From assembly GCA_018711755.1 (NCBI GenBank), contig DVHY01000082.1, forward strand, positions 1 to 9,551: 9,551 nt of DNA. Reading direction: 5' to 3'. The position numbers and the translations under genes were made by a program. Below the pieces are notes generated by a model that ran no database searches, was not told the origin of the DNA, and worked only from the letters and a program-made list of their open reading frames with translations. Positions within the stretch are counted from its first letter, which is position 1; each line of letters opens with the position of its first letter. The stretch comes from Candidatus Limivicinus faecipullorum (lineage in GTDB: Bacteria > Bacillota > Clostridia > Oscillospirales > Oscillospiraceae). Below, in pieces: positions 1 through 5,439 of this stretch.

Positions 1-128
1 CTACAACCATGAGCGCATCCAGCTCAAAACTGGAGAGGCGCCGCTGGCGCGACGCCTCTCCGCTTAAAACTTCATGCTTTCCTACATCGGTGCCTTTTTG
101 TGCTGTCCGCACAATCTGGGGCGGTTCA
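1..128 (+). mobile_element. 3' end of an IS3-family (IS150-like) insertion sequence
   Basis: This is the tail of an insertion sequence whose body lies left of the window. It holds the last codons of the transposase and about 60 bp of untranslated end. The end was placed by comparison with the reverse complement of 9224-9320: the two sequences align through the shared stretch CTTTTTGTGCTGTCCGCACA and stop agreeing after GGTTCA at 128. Read inward, the terminus is TGAACCGCCCC, with the TG...CA ends typical of IS3-family elements. Over the terminal 67 bp the copies differ at about 9 positions, so they are relatives rather than recent duplicates. A hairpin (GGAGAGG 32-38 with CCTCTCC 55-61) overlaps the end of the transposase gene. 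Confidence 0.85.
2..67 (+). CDS. IS3-family transposase OrfB, C-terminal fragment (partial at window edge)
   Basis: The last 21 codons of a DDE transposase. The residues YNHERIQLKTG are the hallmark C-terminal motif of IS3/IS150-type OrfB integrase-core proteins. After it come a short variable tail and a TAA stop at 65-67. The catalytic residues lie outside the window. The tail differs from the right-hand copy (EAPLARRLSA here, VAPFTLLHSA there), so these are two different elements. The reading frame is open to the first base, so whether this copy is intact cannot be judged here. Confidence 0.85.
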   Translation, partial: YNHERIQLKTGEAPLARRLSA

Positions 129-155
129 AAACCCCGACTTAGCTGAGATACATCT

Positions 156-186
156 GCCGGCTATGCCGGGGATTTTTTAAAGGAGG
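156..186 (+). promoter_or_regulatory. Short hairpin with T-run, followed by a strong ribosome binding site
   Basis: CCGGC (157-161), loop TAT and GCCGG (165-169) form a small hairpin followed by GGA and six T (173-178). Immediately after is AGGAGG (181-186), six bases before the ATG at 193. The hairpin plus T-run could be a weak terminator closing a lost upstream gene, or a leader structure. Its 5-bp stem makes termination uncertain. The ribosome binding site is convincing and fixes the start of the next gene. No promoter is visible between the IS end (128) and here. Confidence 0.4.
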
Positions 187-192
187 CCCGGG

Positions 193-1437
193 ATGAAAAA
201 GACAAGGAAGATACTGCCGGTGTCCATCTATGACCTTTACGGCCTGGAGAACTGGCTGGAGCAGCAGGCAAAGGCGGGGCTGTTCCCGGTTTTCCTCAAC
301 AGCTGGGTCACTTTTATTCCTACAGCCTTGCCGGGTACCCGCTTCAGGCTGGAGCCCCGGGAGAGAGACGCAGACGGGCCGGGGCCGGAGCTGCTGGAGA
401 AATGCCGGGAAGCGGGCTGGGACTATGCCCTGACCGTGGGCACGCTGTACTATCTGTTCTATACCACGGATCCCTGTGCCTCCTACGCATGCTTTGACGG
501 CGGGGCCAGGCGGGAATACATGGCGGGGCTGAAGCGGCGCAGCCGCCGCTCCGCCCTTATAGGCTGGGCTCTGTTTTTGATTTCGGCGACTCTGGGACTG
601 TGGGGAGCTCTGCATTTTCAAAGCAGATTTGACGTGCAGCCTGAACCCTTTGCCGGATTGCCCTTGCTGCTGCTGAACCTCTTTGACCCCGCTGTGCTCA
701 TACTTCTGAGCGTCCTGCTGCTGTTTTACCTGCAAAACCGCAGGGACCGGAAGGCCATGAAAAACAGCAGCCGCCCTGAGAGTGCGCCCGGCCCCGTCCC
801 GGCCCTGAGCAGAGCAAGAATGGCGGAGCATGTGCTGACCTGGGTCCTGGCCCTTCTGGTGATGATATGGGGAATATGCAGATTGCTTGATATAGATCCC
901 CTTGATCATATAGAGCTGGATAATTTCCACAGGCCCTATGTGGCCATACAGGAGCTGGAGACCAGGGAGGTCCTGCCCTGGGAAGAGCTGTTCCGGGAAG
1001 ATCCCCCCGGGGGACAAAGTGAAAATTATGGCCGGCTTCGCTTTTCGCTGCTGGCCCCGGTGTGGTACTCGGTGACTCAGGAGGCCTACAGCGAGGACGG
1101 GGCCGAGGACAGAATATTTTCCCCGGAGCCGGAAGAGGGCTGCACTTACGCCCCGGACCTGGATATGACCTGTTTCACTCTGCCTATCCCCGCCCTGGCG
1201 GAGCCGGTGGCCCGGGCCCAGCTGGACGAGTACAGGCTCGTGAATCTCCGGTGGAGCTATAGGGAGCTGAACGTGCCGGGGCTGGACTTTGCAATATTGG
1301 CAGAGGAACCGGAGGGCGTATGGCAGATGGCGGCCCTGGGAAAGGGGGGCCGGGTGGCGGTATACCGCTACGCCGGGACGGAGAAGCTGGAGGAGCATCT
1401 GGAGCTCCTGGCGTCCCCCCTGATAGATAAGAACTGA
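193..1437 (+). CDS. DUF2812 domain-containing membrane protein
   Basis: A 414-aa protein of unknown biochemical role. The N-terminal part (about residues 8-110) has the DUF2812 layout: ENWLEQQAKAGLFPV, then a beta-rich stretch, GTRFRLEP, and a region ending in TLYYLFYTTDP. Three hydrophobic segments follow (about 121-141, 157-180, 211-231), the first two separated by a short loop. An acidic C-terminal domain of about 175 residues (240-414) has no motif I recognise. The start is set by AGGAGG six bases upstream. In Firmicutes DUF2812 genes commonly sit directly behind a PadR-type repressor gene. Here the IS ends only 64 bp upstream, no such partner is present and no promoter is evident, so transcription may depend on readthrough from the IS. 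The family call is from remembered motifs; the C-terminal part is uncharacterised. Confidence 0.75.
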   Translation: MKKTRKILPVSIYDLYGLENWLEQQAKAGLFPVFLNSWVTFIPTALPGTRFRLEPRERDADGPGPELLEKCREAGWDYALTVGTLYYLFYTTDPCASYACFDGGARREYMAGLKRRSRRSALIGWALFLISATLGLWGALHFQSRFDVQPEPFAGLPLLLLNLFDPAVLILLSVLLLFYLQNRRDRKAMKNSSRPESAPGPVPALSRARMAEHVLTWVLALLVMIWGICRLLDIDPLDHIELDNFHRPYVAIQELETREVLPWEELFREDPPGGQSENYGRLRFSLLAPVWYSVTQEAYSEDGAEDRIFSPEPEEGCTYAPDLDMTCFTLPIPALAEPVARAQLDEYRLVNLRWSYRELNVPGLDFAILAEEPEGVWQMAALGKGGRVAVYRYAGTEKLEEHLELLASPLIDKN

Positions 1438-1449
1438 GAAAAACAGAAG

Positions 1450-1487
1450 ACGCCGCCCCGGCCGCAATACTGCGGCCGGGGCGGCGT
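1450..1487. terminator. Perfect 17-bp-arm palindrome, copy 1 (half of a split bidirectional terminator)
   Basis: Arms ACGCCGCCCCGGCCGCA (1450-1466) and its exact complement (1471-1487) enclose the loop ATAC. On the minus strand the stem would be followed by CTTCTGTTTTT, so the T-run needed for termination sits on the DUF2812 side and serves transcripts arriving from the right (the feo operon). It begins 13 bp after the DUF2812 stop codon. An identical copy in the same orientation lies at 1813-1850. Confidence 0.75.
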
Positions 1488-1812
1488 GAGACCGTCGAAA
1501 AACTATACTTTTATCCAAAATAATAGAGCAGCGGGGGAGCACGAGGGGGTTAAGACCCCTTGCTCGCCTTGCCGCAAGTCCGAAATAAAATCTGCACCTG
1601 CAGCTTTTATTTCGGGCGGCTGCGGAAATTGCGCCCTGCCTTTATCTGCCCCCGGCAGCGGCAGGGTCGCAATTCTCGTGATACAATAACCCGCCACAGA
1701 AAAGCCTTGATTTTTCAAGGCTTTTCGGGCAAAGCAGCATTTTGCCAAAGACAAAATGCTTGGCGGGAAAAGCGTAGTCAAAAAAGTCTGTGAGGACTTT
1801 TTTGACAAGCTG
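1488..1812. repeat. 325-bp multi-hairpin insertion (MITE-like non-autonomous element)
   Basis: A non-coding, highly self-complementary segment inserted between convergent genes. In order it holds: hairpin 1 (AGGGG 1544-1548 with CCCCT 1556-1560, outer GAGC/GCTC); hairpin 2 (CCGAAATAAAA 1580-1590 with 1605-1615, inner CTGC/GCAG, outer GCCGC 1571-1575 with GCGGC 1616-1620); hairpin 3 (AATTGCG 1627-1633 with 1668-1674, CCCTGCC 1634-1640 with 1660-1666, inner TGCC/GGCA); a three-way junction closed by CCCGCCA 1690-1696 and TGGCGGG 1761-1767, with arms AAAAGCCTTGA 1700-1710/1715-1725 and AGCATTTTG 1736-1744/1752-1760; and hairpin 5 (GTCAAAAAAGTC 1777-1788 with 1795-1806). The ends carry a weak inverted repeat: GTCGAAAAACT at 1494 against GTCAAAAAAGT read back from 1806. 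Both sides abut identical 38-bp palindromes. Small open frames exist on both strands but none has a family match I know. The structure is seen directly; the mobile-element reading is inference. Confidence 0.65.
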
Positions 1813-1850
1813 ACGCCGCCCCGGCCGCAATACTGCGGCCGGGGCGGCGT
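1813..1850. terminator. Perfect 17-bp-arm palindrome, copy 2 (feo-operon side)
   Basis: Identical base for base, loop ATAC included, to the palindrome at 1450-1487 and in the same orientation. It begins 13 bp beyond the stop codon of the small Cys-rich gene. Its outer flank CTTCTGT (1851-1857) is the exact complement of ACAGAAG (1443-1449), the outer flank of copy 1. On the minus strand this copy is no longer followed by a T-run but by the inserted sequence, whose first hairpin in that direction (1806-1777) contains T-rich arms. Confidence 0.7.
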
Positions 1851-1863
1851 CTTCTGTATCCGC

Positions 1864-2016
1864 TCAGCTCTCCTGCTTTTCGTTGTCCCTGTGGGAACAG
1901 TTTCGGCTGCAGCTGTCGCAGCAGCCGGAGCAGCCGCCGTGGCGGCGGGCGCTGCGCCAGGCCATGACCACCAGCACGGCTATGAGCAGAAGTATGAGTA
2001 TGTCCAGGAAATTCAT
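1864..2016 (-). CDS. FeoB-associated Cys-rich membrane peptide
   Basis: A 50-aa protein encoded last in the feo operon and too small for many gene callers. It has one N-terminal membrane segment (FLDILILLLIAVLVVMAW, residues 3-20), a basic stretch RSARRHGG, and a cysteine cluster CSGCCDSC followed by SRNC, ending in a charged tail. This is the layout of the FeoB-associated Cys-rich family found beside feoB in Firmicutes. The role is not established; the cysteines could bind or hand over iron at the FeoB pore (inference). Its ATG overlaps the feoB stop codon in an ATGA arrangement (2016-2013), so translation is very probably coupled to feoB. Confidence 0.88.
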   Translation of the reverse strand: MNFLDILILLLIAVLVVMAWRSARRHGGCSGCCDSCSRNCSHRDNEKQES

Positions 2017-4019
2017 ATTATCATTGCACCTACATTATAGACTATAAAAGCTGCCAGCCAGGCCACCGCACATTGCAGGACCACTACGCCCAGGGCCTTC
2101 AGGCCGGAGCCCAGCTCCCGGCGTATGGTGGCGATAGAGGCCACGCAGGGGGTATACAGCAGGGTGAAGACCAAAAAGCTCACCGCCGACAGGGGAGTGA
2201 ACACGGAGCTGAGAGCCCCGCCCAGTTCCGCCATGCTGGTGCCCAGCAGCACCGCCAGGGTGGATACCACCGCCTCCTTGGCGGTAAAGCCGGAGATGAG
2301 GGCGGTGACCATGCGCCAGTCCCCAAAGCCCAGGGGCATGAAGACAGGGGCGATGAACTGGCCTATAAGGGCCAGGAGACTGCCGGCGCTGTCGGTGACC
2401 ACGTTCAGGCGGGAGTCAAAGCTCTGGAGCACCCAGATGAGCACGGTGGCCATGAAGATGATGGAGAAGGCCCGCTGGAGGAAGTCCCTGGCCTTTTCCC
2501 ACAGCAGCAGCCCCACGCTCTTGGCGGAGGGCATGCGGTAGTTGGGCAGCTCCATGACGAAGGGCACGGGCTCGCCTCTGAAGGCGGTGCCCTTCAGCAC
2601 CAGAGCCACGATTATGCCCACCGCTATGCCCGTCACATACAGGGCTATCATGGCAAGGCCGCTGTTTTCAAAGAAGGCGGCGCAGAATACGGCGTAAATG
2701 GGTATCTTGGCCGAGCAGCTCATGTATGGGGTGAGGAGTATGGTCATCTTCCTGTCCCGGTCGGAAGAGACGGTACGGGTGGCCATGATGGCGGGCACCG
2801 TGCAGCCGAAGCCTATGAGCATGGGCACGAAGCTGCGGCCGGAGAGCCCGATCTTTCTCAGCAGCTTGTCCATGACGAAGGCAACCCGGGCCATATAGCC
2901 CGTGTCCTCCAGGATGGAGAGGAAGAAGAACAAGGTGACGATAAGGGGCAGGAAGCTCAAAACGCTGCCCACACCGGAGAGCACCCCATCCACCACCAGG
3001 CCCTTCACCACCGGGTTTATGCCGTAGGCTGTGAGCCCCCGGTCCACCAGCCCTGTCAGGGCGTCTATGCCCAGGCTTAGCCAGTCGGAGAGGGCGGAGC
3101 CTATCACGTTGAAGGTGAGGTAGAAGATGAGGAACATTATCCCCAGAAAGACGGGGATGGCGGTGTACTTGCCGGTGAGTATCCTGTCCAGCTGCACCGA
3201 GCGGCGGTGTTCGATGCTCTCATGGCACTTGACCACCGTCTTGGCCACGGCGCTTTCAATGAAGCTGTAGCGCATGTCCGCCAGGGCGGCGTTCCGGTCC
3301 AGACCGGTCTCCGTCTCCATCTGGACGATACAGTGCTCCAGCAGCTCCTTCTCGTTCTGGTCCAGACCCAGCAGGTCCGCCAGCTCCGGGTCCCCCTCGA
3401 TGAGCTTGGAGGTGCAGAAGCGGGAGGATATGCCCAGCTTGTCGGCGTGGTCCTGGATAAGGTGGACCACGGCGTGGATGCAGCGGTGGACGGGGGAGCC
3501 CTCGTCGCAGAAATCGTATACCCCCGGCAGGGTCTTGTTCTTTGCCACGGAGACGGCCTTGTCGATAAGCTCGGACACGCCCTCGCCCTTGGCGGCCACG
3601 ATGGGCACCACCGGGACGCCCAGCTCCCGGCTCAGGCCGCTGATGTCCACGGTGCCGCCGTTGGAGCGCACCTCGTCCATCATGTTCAGGGCCAGCACCG
3701 TAGGTATGCGCAGCTCCAGCAGCTGCAAGGTGAGGTAGAGGTTCCGCTCGATATTTGTGGCGTCGATAATGTTTATTATACCTTCGGGCCGGTTGTTGAG
3801 GATGAAGTTTCGGGAGACTATCTCCTCCTGGGTGTAGGGCCGCAGGGAATAGATGCCGGGCAGGTCCACCACGCTGCAATTTTTCTGACCCCGCACCTCG
3901 CCCATCTTCTGGTCCACAGTGACGCCGGGGAAATTGCCCACGTGCTGGTTGGCGCCGGTGAGGGCGTTGAAGAGGGTGGTCTTGCCGCAGTTCTGATTGC
4001 CCACCAGAGCAAAGATCAT
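2013..4019 (-). CDS. feoB: Ferrous iron transport protein B (FeoB)
   Basis: A 668-aa GTPase-fused Fe2+ transporter of the cytoplasmic membrane. The N-terminal G domain shows G1 GNQNCGKT (7-14), the switch threonine in PGVTVD (31-36), G3 DLPG (52-55), G4 NMMD (112-115) and a G5-like VAAKGEG (141-147). A helical guanine-nucleotide-dissociation-inhibitor region follows, to about 275. The membrane part holds the two gate motifs: GFGCTVPAIMATRT (403-416), with SCSAKIPIY (434-442) behind it, and TPCVASIATIRRE (623-635). The conserved GFTAKEAVVSTL is at 577-588. Length is normal for Firmicutes, which lack the long C-terminal extension of the E. coli protein. GGAGGTGA lies eight bases before the ATG, and the start shares one base with the feoA stop (TGATG). 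No frameshift or missing key residue was seen. Confidence 0.97.
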   Translation of the reverse strand: MIFALVGNQNCGKTTLFNALTGANQHVGNFPGVTVDQKMGEVRGQKNCSVVDLPGIYSLRPYTQEEIVSRNFILNNRPEGIINIIDATNIERNLYLTLQLLELRIPTVLALNMMDEVRSNGGTVDISGLSRELGVPVVPIVAAKGEGVSELIDKAVSVAKNKTLPGVYDFCDEGSPVHRCIHAVVHLIQDHADKLGISSRFCTSKLIEGDPELADLLGLDQNEKELLEHCIVQMETETGLDRNAALADMRYSFIESAVAKTVVKCHESIEHRRSVQLDRILTGKYTAIPVFLGIMFLIFYLTFNVIGSALSDWLSLGIDALTGLVDRGLTAYGINPVVKGLVVDGVLSGVGSVLSFLPLIVTLFFFLSILEDTGYMARVAFVMDKLLRKIGLSGRSFVPMLIGFGCTVPAIMATRTVSSDRDRKMTILLTPYMSCSAKIPIYAVFCAAFFENSGLAMIALYVTGIAVGIIVALVLKGTAFRGEPVPFVMELPNYRMPSAKSVGLLLWEKARDFLQRAFSIIFMATVLIWVLQSFDSRLNVVTDSAGSLLALIGQFIAPVFMPLGFGDWRMVTALISGFTAKEAVVSTLAVLLGTSMAELGGALSSVFTPLSAVSFLVFTLLYTPCVASIATIRRELGSGLKALGVVVLQCAVAWLAAFIVYNVGAMII

Positions 4020-4252
4020 CAGCCCTTCACCTCCGGCTCTATCTCGATTTTCTGCGCGTCTTCTATGCGCAGGGTGAGCTCATAGCCCCTGACCCTTATC
4101 TCTATGGGGTCGCCCATGGGGGCCACTTTCTGGAGGGTGACTCTGGTGCGGGGTATGAGCCCCATGTCCAGCAGCCGGCAGCGGAGAGGCCCCTCTCCGC
4201 CCACGGCGCTGATAACGCCGCTGGCGCCTACGCTGAGTTTGTCCAATGTCAT
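4019..4252 (-). CDS. feoA: Ferrous iron transport protein A (FeoA)
   Basis: A 77-aa SH3-like cytoplasmic protein and first gene of the feo operon. FeoA proteins act with FeoB in Fe2+ uptake, probably by modulating its G domain. The family pattern is clear: RLLDMGLIPRTRVTLQKVAP, then GDPIEIRVRGYELTLR and a final acidic strand. GGAGG precedes the ATG by about ten bases. The stop codon overlaps the feoB start, so the two are translationally coupled. The gene is expressed from a consensus promoter at 4311-4339, with a leader of roughly 50 bases. Confidence 0.95.
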   Translation of the reverse strand: MTLDKLSVGASGVISAVGGEGPLRCRLLDMGLIPRTRVTLQKVAPMGDPIEIRVRGYELTLRIEDAQKIEIEPEVKG

Positions 4253-4310
4253 ATTTCTCTGTCCTCCGGGTACAGCACAGTTTCACATACATATTAAATA
4301 TATCGGGATG

Positions 4311-4339
4311 ATATTAGCACGGGCTAATTCCCCTGTCAA
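4311..4339 (-). promoter_or_regulatory. feoAB promoter with an overlapping palindromic operator
   Basis: On the minus strand TTGACA (4339-4334) and TAATAT (4316-4311) are separated by exactly 17 bp, close to a perfect sigma-A promoter. Inside the spacer and reaching into the -10 box is the palindrome ATTAGC-CCGT-GCTAAT (4313-4328), placed where a repressor would block RNA polymerase. In iron and manganese regulation the DtxR/MntR family uses A/T-flanked TTAGGC-type dyads, so a metal-dependent DtxR-like repressor is the natural candidate, but this half-site is not a textbook match. A classic Fur 19-mer is not evident. Promoter confidence is high; regulator identity is inference. Confidence 0.8.
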
Positions 4340-4341
4340 GG

Positions 4342-4441
4342 GCGGGCCGCATAGTCCCTGTTCATGCCGGGGGCCGTGGGGAAAAAAGTCCGTCGGCCCC
4401 GACGGACCCTCACCCGGGTGAAAATGCCCGGGCCGGCCCGC
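4342..4441. other. Structured spacer between divergent promoters
   Basis: Between the feoA -35 box and the lipoprotein -35 box lies a 100-bp block with an 8-bp closing stem (GCGGGCCG 4342-4349 with CGGCCCGC 4434-4441). It encloses the minus-strand terminator at 4382-4407 and a third hairpin, CCCGGG 4413-4418 with 4427-4432. It lies upstream of both promoters, so neither transcript should include it. It could be an insulator or the remnant of a displaced gene end. Confidence 0.4.
4382..4407 (-). terminator. Intrinsic terminator on the minus strand, upstream of the feo promoter
   Basis: GTCCGTCGG (4388-4396) pairs with CCGACGGAC (4399-4407). Read on the minus strand, the stem is followed directly by TTTTTT (4387-4382), a textbook intrinsic terminator. 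No minus-strand gene ends here: upstream in that direction is the plus-strand lipoprotein gene. It would stop antisense or stray transcripts before they reach the feo promoter, or it is left over from a former neighbour. Confidence 0.7.
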
Positions 4442-4450
4442 TTACAGGTA

Positions 4451-4479
4451 TTGCGGAAAAGCTATTTTGTATTTAAAAT
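4451..4479 (+). promoter_or_regulatory. Promoter of the lipoprotein gene
   Basis: TTGCGG (4451-4456) and TAAAAT (4474-4479) stand 17 bp apart in an AT-rich stretch, which fits a moderate sigma-A promoter. The predicted transcript starts near 4486, leaving a leader of about 85 bases before the start codon. No operator was recognised. Confidence 0.55.
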
Positions 4480-4572
4480 GGAATAAAAACATCAGAAACA
4501 TCGGGAAAAAATCTGCGTCAATAAAGACAGAAACACGATATTAAAAACAGGCTGCGACAGGAGATGACCGTT

Positions 4573-5370
4573 ATGGACCATATGAAAAAGAAAATTTTTC
4601 CGCTGGCCTTGGCGCTGGCGGGCCTGCTGGCTTTGGCGGGCTGCCGCGGCAGGAGCATGGACTATATCATAGAGAATGAGCCCAGCATTATCGGAATAGT
4701 GGAGGAAGTCCGGGATGACTCGGTGCTGATGCGCATAGAGATGGAGGGCTATCCTTACGGCACAGAGTGCAGCGTATCCCTGGCAGTGGAGAACAGCGAC
4801 AGCTATACCCATTTGTCCCCGGGGGATGAGATCGTCGTGTACTACAACGGCGATATCGGGGAAAGCCAGCCGCTGGAGATCAACACCGTATATGCCATCA
4901 CTCTGAGGACACCCGCAGAGAGAAGAGCCGAATCGGACAGGCTCCCCATGGTAATGGTGGACGGAAAGCTATACTATGATACCGGGAAAGAGAGCGAAAT
5001 CAAGGACCGCTGCGCCATGATGGACGGGGAGATAAGTTCGAGGGTTGAGGGCACCGAAGTGCCGGCAGCGGACGACCAGTCCAATTTCGGGACCGGCTAC
5101 GGCTACCAATACGGTGCCGATGATACCATTGAGCTGCTGATAAACGGAAAGTGGATCGTTTTTGAACACAGAGAGGGAGACGGAAGCCAAGTCCGTTTCG
5201 GAGACCGATGGATAGACGGGGACAGCCTTTCCCAGGAGACACTGGAGTGGCTTGACTGGTACAACGGCTTGTCCGAACTGGATCAGCTGTCGGTCAGCGC
5301 AATTCCGCCGGAGCTGCTGGATGCAAGCGGAATCTCCGGGGCTGAGGATGCAGAGGCGGCAGCAAAGTGA
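4573..5370 (+). CDS. Putative lipoprotein with an OB-like N-terminal domain
   Basis: A secreted, membrane-anchored protein of about 265 aa with no function I can name. It has a basic start (MDHMKKK), a hydrophobic stretch and the lipobox LAGC with the acylated cysteine at residue 24, so it should be processed by signal peptidase II. Residues 36-110 (IIGIVEEVRDDSVLMRIEM, LSPGDEIVVYYNGDIGES, QPLEINTVYAITL) resemble the small beta-barrel domain of extracellular lipoproteins such as DUF3221; this match is loose. The rest is acidic and rich in Gly, Tyr and Asp. Three in-frame ATGs exist (4564, 4573, 4582). AGGAG (4559-4563) touches the first and lies nine bases before the second, so 4573 is preferred. 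It is monocistronic and divergent from feoA. Confidence 0.75.
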   Translation: MDHMKKKIFPLALALAGLLALAGCRGRSMDYIIENEPSIIGIVEEVRDDSVLMRIEMEGYPYGTECSVSLAVENSDSYTHLSPGDEIVVYYNGDIGESQPLEINTVYAITLRTPAERRAESDRLPMVMVDGKLYYDTGKESEIKDRCAMMDGEISSRVEGTEVPAADDQSNFGTGYGYQYGADDTIELLINGKWIVFEHREGDGSQVRFGDRWIDGDSLSQETLEWLDWYNGLSELDQLSVSAIPPELLDASGISGAEDAEAAAK

Positions 5371-5432
5371 CGGGCGGCAGCTGAGCGCCGCCCGGGCACC
5401 GCTCAGCTTGGAAACAGAGCTTTGCCGGGCGG
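5371..5432. terminator. Hairpins between the convergent lipoprotein and LysR genes
   Basis: The 69-bp gap holds two overlapping, mutually exclusive stems. The first is CGGGCGGC (5371-5378) with GCCGCCCG (5387-5394), starting at the base after the lipoprotein stop. The second is CCGCCCGGGCA (5388-5398) with TGCCGGGCGG (5423-5432), one base bulged. Neither is followed by a good T-run, so intrinsic termination is plausible but not proven. Their position between convergent genes supports a shared terminator role. Confidence 0.45.
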
Positions 5433-5439
5433 GGCGGCC

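Noticed and set aside
139..1542. Long minus-strand open frame of 467 codons
   Set aside because: It lies antisense to the DUF2812 gene, has no family motif, and is a by-product of GC-rich codon use in the real gene, which has a perfect ribosome binding site.
1503..1808. Open frames of 60-100 codons within the structured insert
   Set aside because: The sequence is dominated by inverted repeats that constrain every base, no ribosome binding site stands out, and no protein family is recognised; they are treated as non-coding.
1450..1850. Possible CRISPR or tandem array
   Set aside because: Only two copies of the palindrome exist, 325 bp apart, with no regular spacers and no cas genes.
2073..3080. 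Plus-strand open frames opposite feoB, with another at 3207-4085
   Set aside because: They are antisense shadows of feoB, with Gly/His/Gln-rich composition and no ribosome binding sites.
4253..4310. Riboswitch in the feoA leader
   Set aside because: The leader is only about 50 bases, AT-rich, and shows no stable fold or known aptamer motif.
4564..4572. Upstream ATG as start of the lipoprotein gene
   Set aside because: AGGAG abuts this ATG with no spacing; the next in-frame ATG has a normal nine-base gap.
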